Source: Ga0074130 sp035492055
Lineage (GTDB): Bacteria > Pseudomonadota > Gammaproteobacteria > Burkholderiales > Rhodocyclaceae
DNA length: 42,880 nt
Assembly (NCBI GenBank): GCA_035492055.1
Contig: DATJJR010000021.1
Span: forward strand, 1-42,880
Direction: 5' to 3'
The position numbers were made by a program, and so were the translations under genes. Positions within the stretch are counted from its first letter, which is position 1. Each line of letters starts with the position of its first letter. Under the pieces are notes generated by a model. It saw only the letters and a list, made by a program, of their open reading frames with translations, was not told where the DNA came from and ran no database searches. Shown here piece after piece: positions 7,511-15,528 of the stretch.

Positions 7511-8782
7511 TCAGTTCGACCCTGAAACTTTGGGTTGATCCTCGTAAATCAAGATCGGCGCCGACGTTTCCTCGATAGTGCCTTCGTCGATGACGACCTT
7601 GCTGACATTTTCCATTGTCGGCAAGTCGTACATCGTGTCAAGCAAGGCATGTTCGAGAATCGAACGCAGACCACGTGCGCCCGTCTTGCGCTTGATGGCT
7701 CGCTTCACCACGGCCTGTAACGCCGCCGGACGCACTTCCAGTTCGACGCCTTCCATGGCAAAGAGTTTCTGGTATTGCTTGATCAGGGCATTCTTCGGTT
7801 CGATCAAAATTTCGATCAATGCTTCTTCATCAAGCTCTTGCAATGTGGCAACCACTGGCAGGCGACCGACAAACTCCGGAATCAGGCCAAACTTGACCAG
7901 ATCCTCGGGCTCCACGTCTTTGAGTGCAGCAGAGGCATCGCGCGTATCACGACTTTTCACTTCGGCCCCGAAACCAATACTCGACTTGTCCGAGCGATTG
8001 CGGATCACCTTGTCGAGGCCATCGAAAGCACCGCCGCAGATGAAGAGAATATTGGTGGTGTCGACCTGCACGAAATCCTGATTCGGGTGCTTACGCCCGC
8101 CTTGCGGCGGCACCGAAGCAACCGTGCCTTCAACCAGCTTCAGCAACGCCTGCTGGACGCCTTCACCAGAGACATCGCGGGTGATCGACGGGTTGTCGCT
8201 CTTGCGTGAAATCTTGTCGATTTCATCGATATAGACAATGCCTTGCTGCGCCTTGTCGACGTCGTAATCACACTTTTGCAGCAGCTTCTGGATGATGTTT
8301 TCGACATCCTCACCCACGTAGCCGGCTTCAGTCAACGTCGTTGCATCGGCCATCACGAAAGGCACGTTCAGCATACGGGCCAAGGTCTGTGCTAGCAACG
8401 TCTTGCCGGAACCGGTCGGACCGATCAGAAGAATGTTGCTTTTTGCCAGTTCAACTTCTTCACCACCCAAGGCCTTGTGCTGGTGACGCAGGCGCTTGTA
8501 GTGGTTGTACACGGCGACAGCCAGTACGCGCTTGGCCGCACTCTGACCGATCACATACTGATTCAGGATATCGGCAATCTCGTGCGGTGTCGGCAAATCG
8601 CGCGCATCCTTGCCCGGCATCTCGGCAGCAGCCTCGTCGCTGATGATGTCGTTGCACAGGTCGATACACTCGTCGCAGATAAACACGGAAGGCCCGGCGA
8701 TGAGCTTCTTGACCTCGTGCTGGCTCTTGCCGCAGAACGAGCAATAGAGCAGCTTTTCGGGGCCAGTTTTCTTTTCCGTCAT
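7511..8782 (-). CDS. clpX: ClpX, ATPase subunit of ClpXP protease
   Basis: ClpX is a hexameric AAA+ unfoldase that recognises tagged substrates and feeds them to ClpP. The 423-residue protein starts with the zinc-binding domain, with Cys14, Cys17, Cys36 and Cys39 in CSFC and CDEC. Walker A GPTGSGKT is near residue 120, the pore loop GYVGEDVEN follows, and IDEIDKI is the Walker B region. Length is typical. The ATG at 8782 has GGAG 6 bases upstream. It lies 39 bp downstream of clpP in the same direction, as in the conserved tig-clpP-clpX-lon order, and is probably co-transcribed with clpP. Confidence 0.98.
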   Translation of the reverse strand: MTEKKTGPEKLLYCSFCGKSQHEVKKLIAGPSVFICDECIDLCNDIISDEAAAEMPGKDARDLPTPHEIADILNQYVIGQSAAKRVLAVAVYNHYKRLRHQHKALGGEEVELAKSNILLIGPTGSGKTLLAQTLARMLNVPFVMADATTLTEAGYVGEDVENIIQKLLQKCDYDVDKAQQGIVYIDEIDKISRKSDNPSITRDVSGEGVQQALLKLVEGTVASVPPQGGRKHPNQDFVQVDTTNILFICGGAFDGLDKVIRNRSDKSSIGFGAEVKSRDTRDASAALKDVEPEDLVKFGLIPEFVGRLPVVATLQELDEEALIEILIEPKNALIKQYQKLFAMEGVELEVRPAALQAVVKRAIKRKTGARGLRSILEHALLDTMYDLPTMENVSKVVIDEGTIEETSAPILIYEDQPKVSGSN

Positions 8783-8821
8783 GTGAGTCTCCGCTGGTCG
8801 CTACTTCGGATCAATCAACGT

Positions 8822-9454
8822 TTATGCCGCATCGACGCGGCTGGTCAGCACCTTGTCGATAAGACCATATTCGGCAGCAGCTTCAGCCGACAGGAAATTA
8901 TCGCGGTCGGTATCGTTCTCGATTTTCTCGATTGTCTGACCCGTGTGATGGGCGAGCAGGCCGTTGAGCTTGCCCTTGAGATACAGAATTTCCTTGGCGT
9001 GGATTTCAATATCCGACGCCTGCCCCTGAAAACCGCCCAGCGGTTGATGAATCATCACTCGCGAATTCGGCAGGGCATAGCGCTTACCCTTCTCGCCGGC
9101 GGCGAGCAGGAAGGCACCCATGCTGGCAGCCTGGCCCATGCACAGCGTGGAAACGTTCGGCTTGATGAATTGCATGGTGTCGTAGATCGACATGCCTGCG
9201 GTGACCGAACCACCGGGGGAATTGATGTAAAAATGAATGTCCTTGTCCGGATTTTCCGACTCAAGAAACAGCATTTGCGCAACAACCAGATTGGCGCTCG
9301 CATCATTGACCGGGCCAATCAGGAAAACGACACGCTCGCGCAGCAAGCGTGAATAAATGTCGTAGGCACGTTCGCCGCGACCGCTCGTCTCGATAACCAT
9401 AGGCACGAGGCCGAGCATTGAGGGATCCCAGGAAGAGTGTGAAGTCGTATTCAT
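8822..9454 (-). CDS. clpP: ClpP, proteolytic subunit of Clp protease
   Basis: ClpP forms the tetradecameric serine-protease barrel used with ClpX. The 210-residue chain has the catalytic triad in family context: Ser111 in QAASMGAF, His136 in MIHQPLGG, and an Asp near 181 in the DTDRD stretch before NFLSA. The N-terminal 15-20 residues before LVPMVIE are the usual processed propeptide region. ATG 9454 is preceded by a GGGG-type site with 6-nt spacing. It lies between tig and clpX; the 127-bp gap from tig contains two hairpins. Confidence 0.97.
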   Translation of the reverse strand: MNTTSHSSWDPSMLGLVPMVIETSGRGERAYDIYSRLLRERVVFLIGPVNDASANLVVAQMLFLESENPDKDIHFYINSPGGSVTAGMSIYDTMQFIKPNVSTLCMGQAASMGAFLLAAGEKGKRYALPNSRVMIHQPLGGFQGQASDIEIHAKEILYLKGKLNGLLAHHTGQTIEKIENDTDRDNFLSAEAAAEYGLIDKVLTSRVDAA

Positions 9455-9492
9455 TCAGAACCCCGATTCGCAAATTTTCAGTCGTTTCAATT

Positions 9493-9534
9493 GCTTGAGG
9501 CACTGTTCAGTGACTCGTTGACAATGCCTCAAGC
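9493..9534. repeat. 10-bp perfect inverted repeat in the tig-clpP gap
   Basis: GCTTGAGGCA (9493-9502) is the exact reverse complement of 9525-9534 around a 22-nt loop. The loop's left part adds CACTG-TT-CAGTG, giving alternative folds. No T-run follows, so it is not a classical intrinsic terminator. It lies in the clpP leader on the minus strand. Confidence 0.6.
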
Positions 9535-9559
9535 CGCGCCTTCACAACCGTTTCACACG

Positions 9560-9578
9560 ATTGCAAAGGTCTTGCAAT
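9560..9578. repeat. 7-bp hairpin just after the tig stop codon
   Basis: ATTGCAA and TTGCAAT flank AGGTC three bases beyond the tig stop. It lacks a T-run and is probably an mRNA 3' structure or processing element rather than an efficient terminator. Confidence 0.4.
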
Positions 9579-9581
9579 GCA

Positions 9582-10895
9582 TCATGCCGCATTACCCATC
9601 AGTTCGTCAAAACCAATCGGCTTGTCTGCAACCTTGGCATTCGCCAGCATCCAATCCACCACATTGTTTTCAACGGCCAGTGCCTCGGCTTCGGCCAGAC
9701 GCTGCGGCTGCGAGTAGTACCAGTGAATAACCTGTTCAGGCTGTTCGAAAGTCGACGCAAAATCTTCAACCACGGCACGCACTTGCTCTGGCTTGGCACG
9801 CAGTTCCTTGGCCTTGACCAGCTCGGCGAGAATAAGACCCAGCTTGACGCGGCGCACGGCCTGTTCGGTGAACCAAGCCGGATTCACCGGAATGTCCTTG
9901 GTGTTCATGCCGCGCGAAGCCATGTCCTGAACAGCAGCCTGCGCCATTTGCTGTGATTCGGCCTCGATCAACGCCTTCGGCACCTCAACCGGATTCGCCT
10001 CAAGCAGTGCGTCGAGCACTTGCTGCTTCACGCGCGACTGCAGGCGCTTCTGCACTTCGCGATCAAGATTGCCCTTCACTTCGGCACGCATCTTGGCCAA
10101 GTCGCCGTCGGCGATGCCCATGCGCTTGGCGAATTCGGCGTCCAGTTCCGGCACTTGCGGCGCTTCGACCTTCTGCACGGTGATATCGAATTCGACCTTA
10201 TTGCCAGCCAATTCAGTCGCCTGATAATCAGCCGGGAAAGTCATTTCAAACGTCTTCTTGTCACCCGCTTTGAGGCCAATCGCGGCCGTTTCAAAGTCCG
10301 GCAACATCTGGCCTTGGCCAATCACGAAGGGATAGCCTTCCGCCTTGCCGCCTGGGAACTCGACGCCATCCTTGCGGCCGGTGAAATCGACGGTCACACG
10401 GTCTTCCTTGGCAGCAGCACGGTCAGCGCCGACGAAGGTGGTGCCCTGCTTGCGCAGCACGTCGATGGTCTTGTCCACTTCAGCGTCCGTCAGCGTGAAC
10501 GTGGCGCGCTCGATTTCCTTGCCCGACACGTCGGCCAATGCAACTTCCGGGTACACCTCGAACACAGCCGAGAATTCGATATTGCTGGCATCCGCTGCGG
10601 CGGCGGCCTTCGGCTCAATGGTCGGATAGCCGGCGACGCGTAGCTTTTGTTCCTGCACCTTGGCGGCAAAGGTCTTTTCGACAGCAGCGCCAATGGCCTC
10701 CGAGCGGGCCTGCGGGCCGTAATTCTGCTCAACCAGCTTCATTGGCACCTTGCCCGGACGGAAGCCAGCCATCTTGACGGTACGTGCCAGACGCTTCAGG
10801 CGCTCGGCAACATCAGCGTCAATGTCAGCCATCGCTACGGAAAGATCGATACGGCGCTCCAGCGGGCTGGTCACGGCGGTTTCCTGAGTGCTCAT
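9582..10895 (-). CDS. tig: Trigger factor, ribosome-associated chaperone and prolyl isomerase
   Basis: Trigger factor binds near the ribosomal exit tunnel and shields nascent chains. The 437-residue protein has the N-terminal ribosome-binding domain with a signature-like GFRPGKVP loop near residues 45-52. An FKBP-type isomerase domain follows at about 160-245 (VTVDFTGRKDGVEF, GYPFVIGQGQMLPDFE), then a long helical C-terminal arm. Length is normal (about 430-450). ATG 10895 has AAGGA 6 bases upstream. It is the first gene of the tig-clpP-clpX-lon block and is separated from the upstream rml operon by a terminator, so its promoter should lie in the roughly 80 bases between that terminator and the start. 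Confidence 0.97.
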   Translation of the reverse strand: MSTQETAVTSPLERRIDLSVAMADIDADVAERLKRLARTVKMAGFRPGKVPMKLVEQNYGPQARSEAIGAAVEKTFAAKVQEQKLRVAGYPTIEPKAAAAADASNIEFSAVFEVYPEVALADVSGKEIERATFTLTDAEVDKTIDVLRKQGTTFVGADRAAAKEDRVTVDFTGRKDGVEFPGGKAEGYPFVIGQGQMLPDFETAAIGLKAGDKKTFEMTFPADYQATELAGNKVEFDITVQKVEAPQVPELDAEFAKRMGIADGDLAKMRAEVKGNLDREVQKRLQSRVKQQVLDALLEANPVEVPKALIEAESQQMAQAAVQDMASRGMNTKDIPVNPAWFTEQAVRRVKLGLILAELVKAKELRAKPEQVRAVVEDFASTFEQPEQVIHWYYSQPQRLAEAEALAVENNVVDWMLANAKVADKPIGFDELMGNAA

Positions 10896-10974
10896 GCTAA
10901 ATCCTTGAAAATTCGTTGGTAAATTGAAAGCTTGGTTGATAACCCAAAGCGGTTCGGCAGCGGGCCTGCCGATG

Positions 10975-11001
10975 AGAAAAAGGCCGGGCGAAGCCGGCCT
11001 T
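10975..11001 (-). terminator. Terminator of the rmlBDAC operon
   Basis: AAGGCCGG (10980-10987) pairs with CCGGCCTT (10994-11001) around a 6-nt loop, and on the minus strand is followed by five T residues. It lies about 100 bp beyond the rmlC stop and ahead of tig. A second small hairpin (CGGCAG/CTGCCG, 10955-10971) without a T-run follows in the tig leader. Confidence 0.8.
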
Positions 11002-11098
11002 GGGCGTCAATCATGGGATTTTACCACTGCTGACAAGCCGGCAAAAGCCCGCCTGGCAAAGCGCTCCCGATAGTCAAGGGGCCTGCCCTGGCAAATCC

Positions 11099-11638
11099 TT
11101 ACAGATCGGCCAGCGACAAACCTAGCTTGTCCTTTGCCGACAGCAGTGGCGCCTTGCCATCCAATGGCCAGTTAACGCTGACGGTCGGATCGTCCCAACG
11201 CAAACACGCCTCCAATTCAGGCGCATAATAGTCGGTCGTCTTGTAAAGGAATTCAGCACTCTCGGACAAAACGAGGAAACCATGGGCAAGGCCGGCCGCA
11301 ATCCACATTTGCTTATTGTTTTCGGCCGACAGGATGGCGCCGAACCACTGCCCATAAGTCGGTGAATCCTTGCGAATGTCCACCGCCACATCGAATACTT
11401 CGCCGGACACGACGCGAACCAGCTTCCCCTGTGCCTTTGGCTCGCGCTGAAAATGCAGGCCGCGCAAGACACCCTGCGCGGACTTGCTGTGATTGTCCTG
11501 CACGAAGTCGACCTTGCTGCCAACAGCTTCTTCGAAAACCTTCTGGTTGAAGCTTTCGTAGAAAAATCCGCGCGAATCGCCGAACACTTTCGGCGCCAGA
11601 ACCAGAACGCCGTCAATCAGCGTTTTCGTGACTTGCAT
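11099..11638 (-). CDS. rfbC: dTDP-4-dehydrorhamnose 3,5-epimerase
   Basis: RmlC epimerises dTDP-4-keto-6-deoxyglucose at C3 and C5, the third step of dTDP-L-rhamnose synthesis. The 179-residue cupin shows family blocks: PKVFGDSRGFFYESFN, VQDNHSKSAQGVLRGLHFQ with the catalytic His, and IAAGLAHGFLVLSESAEFLYKTTDYYAPE. Length matches (about 180). The start is ATG 11636-11638, which overlaps the rfbA stop as TGATG; a TTG one codon upstream is less likely. It is the last gene of the rml operon and is followed by the operon terminator. Confidence 0.97.
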   Translation of the reverse strand: MQVTKTLIDGVLVLAPKVFGDSRGFFYESFNQKVFEEAVGSKVDFVQDNHSKSAQGVLRGLHFQREPKAQGKLVRVVSGEVFDVAVDIRKDSPTYGQWFGAILSAENNKQMWIAAGLAHGFLVLSESAEFLYKTTDYYAPELEACLRWDDPTVSVNWPLDGKAPLLSAKDKLGLSLADL

Positions 11639-12522
11639 CAAAACACCTGCTCTTTCAGTACGCTCATCAGATACTGCCCGTAGGCGTTCTTGAGCATGGG
11701 TTGGGCCAGTCGCTCCAGCGTCTGTGCGTCAATGTAGTTCATACGATAGGCAATCTCTTCGGGACAGGCGATCTTCAGCCCCTGTCGCTTCTCGACCGTG
11801 GCAATGAACTGACTGGCATCAAGCAGCGACTCATGCGTTCCCGTGTCGAGCCAGGCATGGCCGCGCCCCATGACGACCACGTCGAGCGCATCGCGTTCGA
11901 GATAGGCACGATTGACATCGGTGATCTCCAGCTCACCACGCGGCGAAGGCTTGAGATTACGTGCAATGTCTACAACACTGCTGTCGTAGAAATACAGACC
12001 GGTCACGGCATAGTTCGACTTCGGGGTCTTGGGTTTTTCTTCCAGACTGATGGCTCGGCCGCTCTTGTCGAACTCAACCACGCCATAACGTTCCGGATCG
12101 TTCACGTGGTAGGCGAACACCGTTGCACCACTTGTCTTCTCACCGGCAATACGCAAGTCATTGGCGAACTCATGCCCGTGAAAAATGTTGTCGCCCAATA
12201 CCAACGCACTATTGCCACCGTCGATGAACCTCTCGCCAATGATGAAGGCTTGCGCCAAACCATCGGGGCTGGGTTGCACGGCATATTGAAGATTCAGACC
12301 CCACTGGCTGCCATCGCCCAGCAATTGCTCGAAACGCGGCGTGTCCTGCGGCGTGGAGATGATGAGGATGTCGCGTATGCCGGCCAGCATCAAGGTGCTG
12401 AGCGGGTAATAGATCATCGGCTTGTCGTGGATTGGCAGCAGTTGCTTCGATACAGCCAAAGTGACGGGATACAGACGCGTACCGGAACCGCCGGCGAGAA
12501 TGATGCCTTTGCGTTTGCTCAT
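11638..12522 (-). CDS. rfbA: Glucose-1-phosphate thymidylyltransferase
   Basis: RmlA makes dTDP-glucose from dTTP and glucose-1-phosphate, the first step of the dTDP-L-rhamnose pathway. The 294-residue protein begins MSKRKGIILAGGSGTRLYPVT, the nucleotidyltransferase signature, followed by LLPIHDKPMIYYPLSTLMLAGI. It also has VLGDNIFHG and YAVTGLYFYD motifs typical of RmlA. The true start at 12520-12522 overlaps the rfbD stop as ATGA; longer in-frame extensions only run through rfbD. Both junctions are overlapping, so translational coupling is likely. Confidence 0.97.
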   Translation of the reverse strand: MSKRKGIILAGGSGTRLYPVTLAVSKQLLPIHDKPMIYYPLSTLMLAGIRDILIISTPQDTPRFEQLLGDGSQWGLNLQYAVQPSPDGLAQAFIIGERFIDGGNSALVLGDNIFHGHEFANDLRIAGEKTSGATVFAYHVNDPERYGVVEFDKSGRAISLEEKPKTPKSNYAVTGLYFYDSSVVDIARNLKPSPRGELEITDVNRAYLERDALDVVVMGRGHAWLDTGTHESLLDASQFIATVEKRQGLKIACPEEIAYRMNYIDAQTLERLAQPMLKNAYGQYLMSVLKEQVF

Positions 12523-13430
12523 GTGGACAGCACCTGTCGAATGACCTGCCGGACGCCGTCCTGCCAGTGCGGCAAGGGCATGCCGAACGCGTGTCGGAAC
12601 TTTTCGGTATTCAAGCGCGAATTGGCCGGGCGCGGTGCCGGCAAAGGATAGTCGGCAGTCGTGATCGGATTGATGGCATCCGGTTGGAGCTTGAGCTTGG
12701 CGCCTGCGGCCAATGCTTCGCCAACAACAAAACGTGCGTAATCGCACCAGTGCGTTTCACCTGAGGCGGCAAGGTGATACAGGCCAAAGGAAAAATTGGT
12801 CTCGCCGTCGGTGTATGCCTGACGGATCAATTGCGCCGTCGCATCCGCAAGCAATGCAGTTGATGTCGGCGCACCGAACTGATCGGCAACAACATTCAAA
12901 CTTTCACGTTCGGCAGCTAGGCGCAGAATCGTCTTGGCGAAATTGCCGCCATGCGCACCCAGTACCCAGCTCGTGCGCAGGATCAAATGCTGCGCACCAC
13001 TCTCTTGCAACGCCACCTCGCCGGCACGTTTGCTGCGTCCGTAAACGCTCAAGGGATTGGTTGCATCATCTTCGCGGTAAGGCTGTTGCGACTTGCCGTC
13101 GAAGACATAGTCAGTCGAGTAATGCACCACCCAGGCGCCGATGCGCGCAGCCTCTTCGCCAAGCACACCTGGCGCAACACCATTCACTGCCATCGCCAGT
13201 TCAGGTTCGCTTTCAGCTTTGTCGACCGCCGTGTATGCAGCCGCATTGACAATGACACGTGGCCGAATTTCGCGGATCAAAGTACGAACAGCATCGACTT
13301 CCGCCAGATTGCAATCGCTCGTACCGACCGCGATGACCTCAATGCCGTCATTGGAGAACAATCCGAGACTGCGCTGCAACTCAAAGCCGAGTTGCCCATT
13401 CTTGCCGGTAACGAGGATGCGCTCTTTCAT
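12519..13430 (-). CDS. rfbD: dTDP-4-dehydrorhamnose reductase
   Basis: RmlD reduces dTDP-4-keto-L-rhamnose with NAD(P)H to give dTDP-L-rhamnose. The 303-residue protein begins MKERILVTGKNGQLGFEL, a Rossmann GxxGxxG motif. It has the STDYVFDG block and the catalytic YGRSKRAGE (Tyr-x3-Lys) of short-chain dehydrogenases. The start at 13428-13430 overlaps the rfbB stop (ATGA), and its own stop overlaps the rfbA start. Confidence 0.96.
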   Translation of the reverse strand: MKERILVTGKNGQLGFELQRSLGLFSNDGIEVIAVGTSDCNLAEVDAVRTLIREIRPRVIVNAAAYTAVDKAESEPELAMAVNGVAPGVLGEEAARIGAWVVHYSTDYVFDGKSQQPYREDDATNPLSVYGRSKRAGEVALQESGAQHLILRTSWVLGAHGGNFAKTILRLAAERESLNVVADQFGAPTSTALLADATAQLIRQAYTDGETNFSFGLYHLAASGETHWCDYARFVVGEALAAGAKLKLQPDAINPITTADYPLPAPRPANSRLNTEKFRHAFGMPLPHWQDGVRQVIRQVLST

Positions 13431-14488
13431 CGTGTCGTGTAGTTCCTGTCGAGCCATTGACGATAGGCGCCGCTGCTTACATTCGCGGTCCACTCGCCGT
13501 TCGCAAGATACCACTGTACAGTTTTACGAATGCCGCTTTCGAAGGTCTCGGCAGGTTTCCAACCGAGCTCGCGTTCAAGTTTGCGCGCATCAATGGCGTA
13601 ACGGCGATCGTGGCCGGGACGATCGGTCACGAAGACGATTTGCGTCGAATACGGTTTACCGTCGGCGCGAGGCTGAAGCTCATCAAGAATCCCGCACAGC
13701 GTATTAACTACGTCGAGATTGGCTTTTTCATTCCAGCCACCAACGTTGTACGTCTCACCGATCTGGCCAGACTCAAGCACACGACGAATCGCCGCACAAT
13801 GGTCGCCGACATAGAGCCAGTCGCGAATCTGCTGACCATCGCCGTAGATCGGCAACGGCTTCCCGGCCAAGGCATTGAGAATGCACAGCGGAATCAGTTT
13901 TTCCGGAAAATGATAAGGACCGTAATTGTTCGAGCAATTGGTGGTCAGAACCGGCAAACCGTAGGTGTGGTACCAGGCGCGGACAAGATGATCGGAGCTT
14001 GCTTTCGACGCCGAATACGGGCTGTTCGGCTCATAGCGGTTAGTCTCGGCGAACGGCGGATCGTTTTTTTCAAGCGAGCCGTACACCTCGTCCGTGGATA
14101 CATGCAGGAAGCGGAAACTGTCTTTTTCAGCGCCAAGTAGATCGTTCCAGTACGCACGAACGGCCTCGAGCAGATTGAAGGTGCCGACGACATTGGTCTG
14201 AATGAAGTCCGCCGGACCGTGGATCGAACGATCAACGTGCGATTCGGCAGCAAAATTGAGCACAGCACGGGGTTTGTGTTCATTCAGTAAACGCAGCATC
14301 AGCGCGTGATCGCCAATATCGCCTTGAATGAACACATGGCGCGGATCATTCTTGAGTGATACGAGGTTTTCAAGATTTCCGGCGTAAGTGAGCTTGTCCA
14401 GTGTCAGTACCGGTTCATCACTCTGCTTCAGCCAATCGAGGACGAAATTGCTGCCGATGAAACCGGCGCCGCCTGTGACAAGAATCAT
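13427..14488 (-). CDS. rfbB: dTDP-glucose 4,6-dehydratase
   Basis: RmlB converts dTDP-glucose to dTDP-4-keto-6-deoxyglucose, the second pathway step. The 353-residue protein starts MILVTGGAGFIGSNFV (NAD-binding GxxGxxG), has the VSTDEVYGSL block and the catalytic YSASKASSDH (Tyr-x3-Lys), then TNCSNNYGPYHFPEKLIP. The start at 14486-14488 has AGGA 5 bases upstream; longer forms would run towards the tRNA. It is the first gene of rmlBDAC and lies 42 bp downstream of tRNA-Leu(UAG) on the same strand, so it may be read from the tRNA promoter or from an unseen one in that gap. The rhamnose probably goes to LPS or another surface glycan; no glycosyltransferase for it is in the window. Confidence 0.96.
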   Translation of the reverse strand: MILVTGGAGFIGSNFVLDWLKQSDEPVLTLDKLTYAGNLENLVSLKNDPRHVFIQGDIGDHALMLRLLNEHKPRAVLNFAAESHVDRSIHGPADFIQTNVVGTFNLLEAVRAYWNDLLGAEKDSFRFLHVSTDEVYGSLEKNDPPFAETNRYEPNSPYSASKASSDHLVRAWYHTYGLPVLTTNCSNNYGPYHFPEKLIPLCILNALAGKPLPIYGDGQQIRDWLYVGDHCAAIRRVLESGQIGETYNVGGWNEKANLDVVNTLCGILDELQPRADGKPYSTQIVFVTDRPGHDRRYAIDARKLERELGWKPAETFESGIRKTVQWYLANGEWTANVSSGAYRQWLDRNYTTR

Positions 14489-14530
14489 CGGAATCCTGTG
14501 ATTTGTTGTGCCTGCAATCGCAGCAATCAT

Positions 14531-14615
14531 TGGTGCCCAGGGTCGGACTCGAACCGACACGTCTCACAACGCCAGAACCTAAATCTGGTGCGTCTACCAA
14601 TTTCGCCACCTGGGC
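14531..14615 (-). tRNA. tRNA-Leu(UAG)
   Basis: The 85-nt class II tRNA has acceptor GCCCAGG paired with CCTGGGC and a long variable arm. The D loop is AATTGGTAGACGC, the anticodon loop TTTAGGT (anticodon TAG), and ACCA is encoded. It lies between divergent hpnC and the rml operon. A TAGAAT box 15 bases upstream is its probable -10. Confidence 0.95.
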
Positions 14616-14629
14616 AGTGGATACCCCGG

Positions 14630-14635
14630 ATTCTA
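14630..14635 (-). promoter_or_regulatory. Probable -10 box (TAGAAT) of tRNA-Leu(UAG)
   Basis: The minus strand reads TAGAAT followed by a GC-rich discriminator (CCGGGG), with the tRNA 5' end 15 bases downstream of the box. The -35 region (about CTGGAT at 16-17 bp) is weak. Confidence 0.5.
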
Positions 14636-14682
14636 CCGCAACAATCCTGTTATCCAGGCCAAAGAACAGCAAAGGGAGCCGG

Positions 14683-14688
14683 TATACT
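14683..14688 (+). promoter_or_regulatory. Possible -10 box (TATACT) of hpnCDE, 9 bp before the start codon
   Basis: TATACT ends 9 bases before the hpnC ATG, so transcription would start within a few bases of the codon. No convincing -35 hexamer lies 16-18 bp upstream, so this is tentative. Confidence 0.35.
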
Positions 14689-14697
14689 GCCCGCGCC

Positions 14698-15528
14698 ATG
14701 GCCGTTGATCACTACGAAAACTTTCCTGTTGCGTCTTTCCTGCTGCCTGCACGCCTGCGCGAACCAATCGAAGCGCTGTATGCGTTTGCCCGCAGTGCCG
14801 ATGACATTGCCGACGAAGGCACACTCACGACGGAACAGCGCCGCGCCGGATTGGCGCGCTATCACGTCGAACTGGACAAGATCGCACGCGGACAGGCAAC
14901 CGACGATCCGATGTTTCAGCGCCTCGCGCGCACCATTGAAGCTCACGCACTCCCCATACCGTTGTTGCGCGACTTGCTGGATGCATTCGCACAAGACGTA
15001 ACGCAACAGCGTTACGCCACATACGAAGCACTTTGTGATTACTGCCGCCGCTCCGCCAACCCGGTTGGTCGTTTGTTGCTGCGCCTCTACAAGGCGGAAT
15101 CGCCACAGCAACTGGCGCAATCGGACGCAATCTGCACGGCTTTACAGCTCATTAACCACTGGCAGGACGTTGCCATCGATTGGCAGAAGCCGCGTGTTTA
15201 TCTACCGCAGGAAGATCTCGATCGCTTTGGCGTCACCGATGTGCATTTGCGTGAAGGCTTGGTTGACGTACGCTGGACAGCCCTGATGAAGTTCGAAATC
15301 GACCGTGCACGCGCGCTCATGCTTGAAGGCGCACCGCTTGCACGCACCCTGCCCGGCCGCATTGGGCTTGAACTGCGTTTAATCGTTTGCGGCGGACTCC
15401 GAATTCTTGAGAAAATCGAATCCGTCGGCTACGACGTATTTCGCCGTCGCCCGAAAATCACGAAAGCCGATGGCGCCTTGTTGCTCTGCCGCGCACTCTT
15501 CAACTACCCGAACGCCGACGCCCCATGA
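14698..15528 (+). CDS. hpnC: HpnC, hydroxysqualene synthase of the HpnCDE squalene pathway
   Basis: HpnC converts presqualene diphosphate to hydroxysqualene. The 276-residue protein belongs to the trans-isoprenyl diphosphate synthase fold. It has the typical HpnC N-terminus VDHYENFPVASFLLP, the first Asp-rich motif ARSADDIADE near residues 35-44, a SANPVGRLLL helix, and the modified second motif WQDVAIDWQKPRVYLP. The ATG at 14698 is where homologues begin, but there is no Shine-Dalgarno at normal spacing (AGGGAG is about 20 bases upstream). It overlaps hpnD by 4 bases (ATGA), which indicates coupled translation of hpnCDE. Confidence 0.95.
   Translation: MAVDHYENFPVASFLLPARLREPIEALYAFARSADDIADEGTLTTEQRRAGLARYHVELDKIARGQATDDPMFQRLARTIEAHALPIPLLRDLLDAFAQDVTQQRYATYEALCDYCRRSANPVGRLLLRLYKAESPQQLAQSDAICTALQLINHWQDVAIDWQKPRVYLPQEDLDRFGVTDVHLREGLVDVRWTALMKFEIDRARALMLEGAPLARTLPGRIGLELRLIVCGGLRILEKIESVGYDVFRRRPKITKADGALLLCRALFNYPNADAP

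Noticed and set aside
11010..11060. TAAAAT with a possible TTGCCG -35 upstream of tig
   Set aside because: Transcripts from it would run straight into the rml terminator before reaching tig, and the spacing is short.
12523..12747. Longer N-terminus for RmlA
   Set aside because: The extra residues lie inside rfbD in another frame and are unlike RmlA; the ATGA overlap start fits the family.
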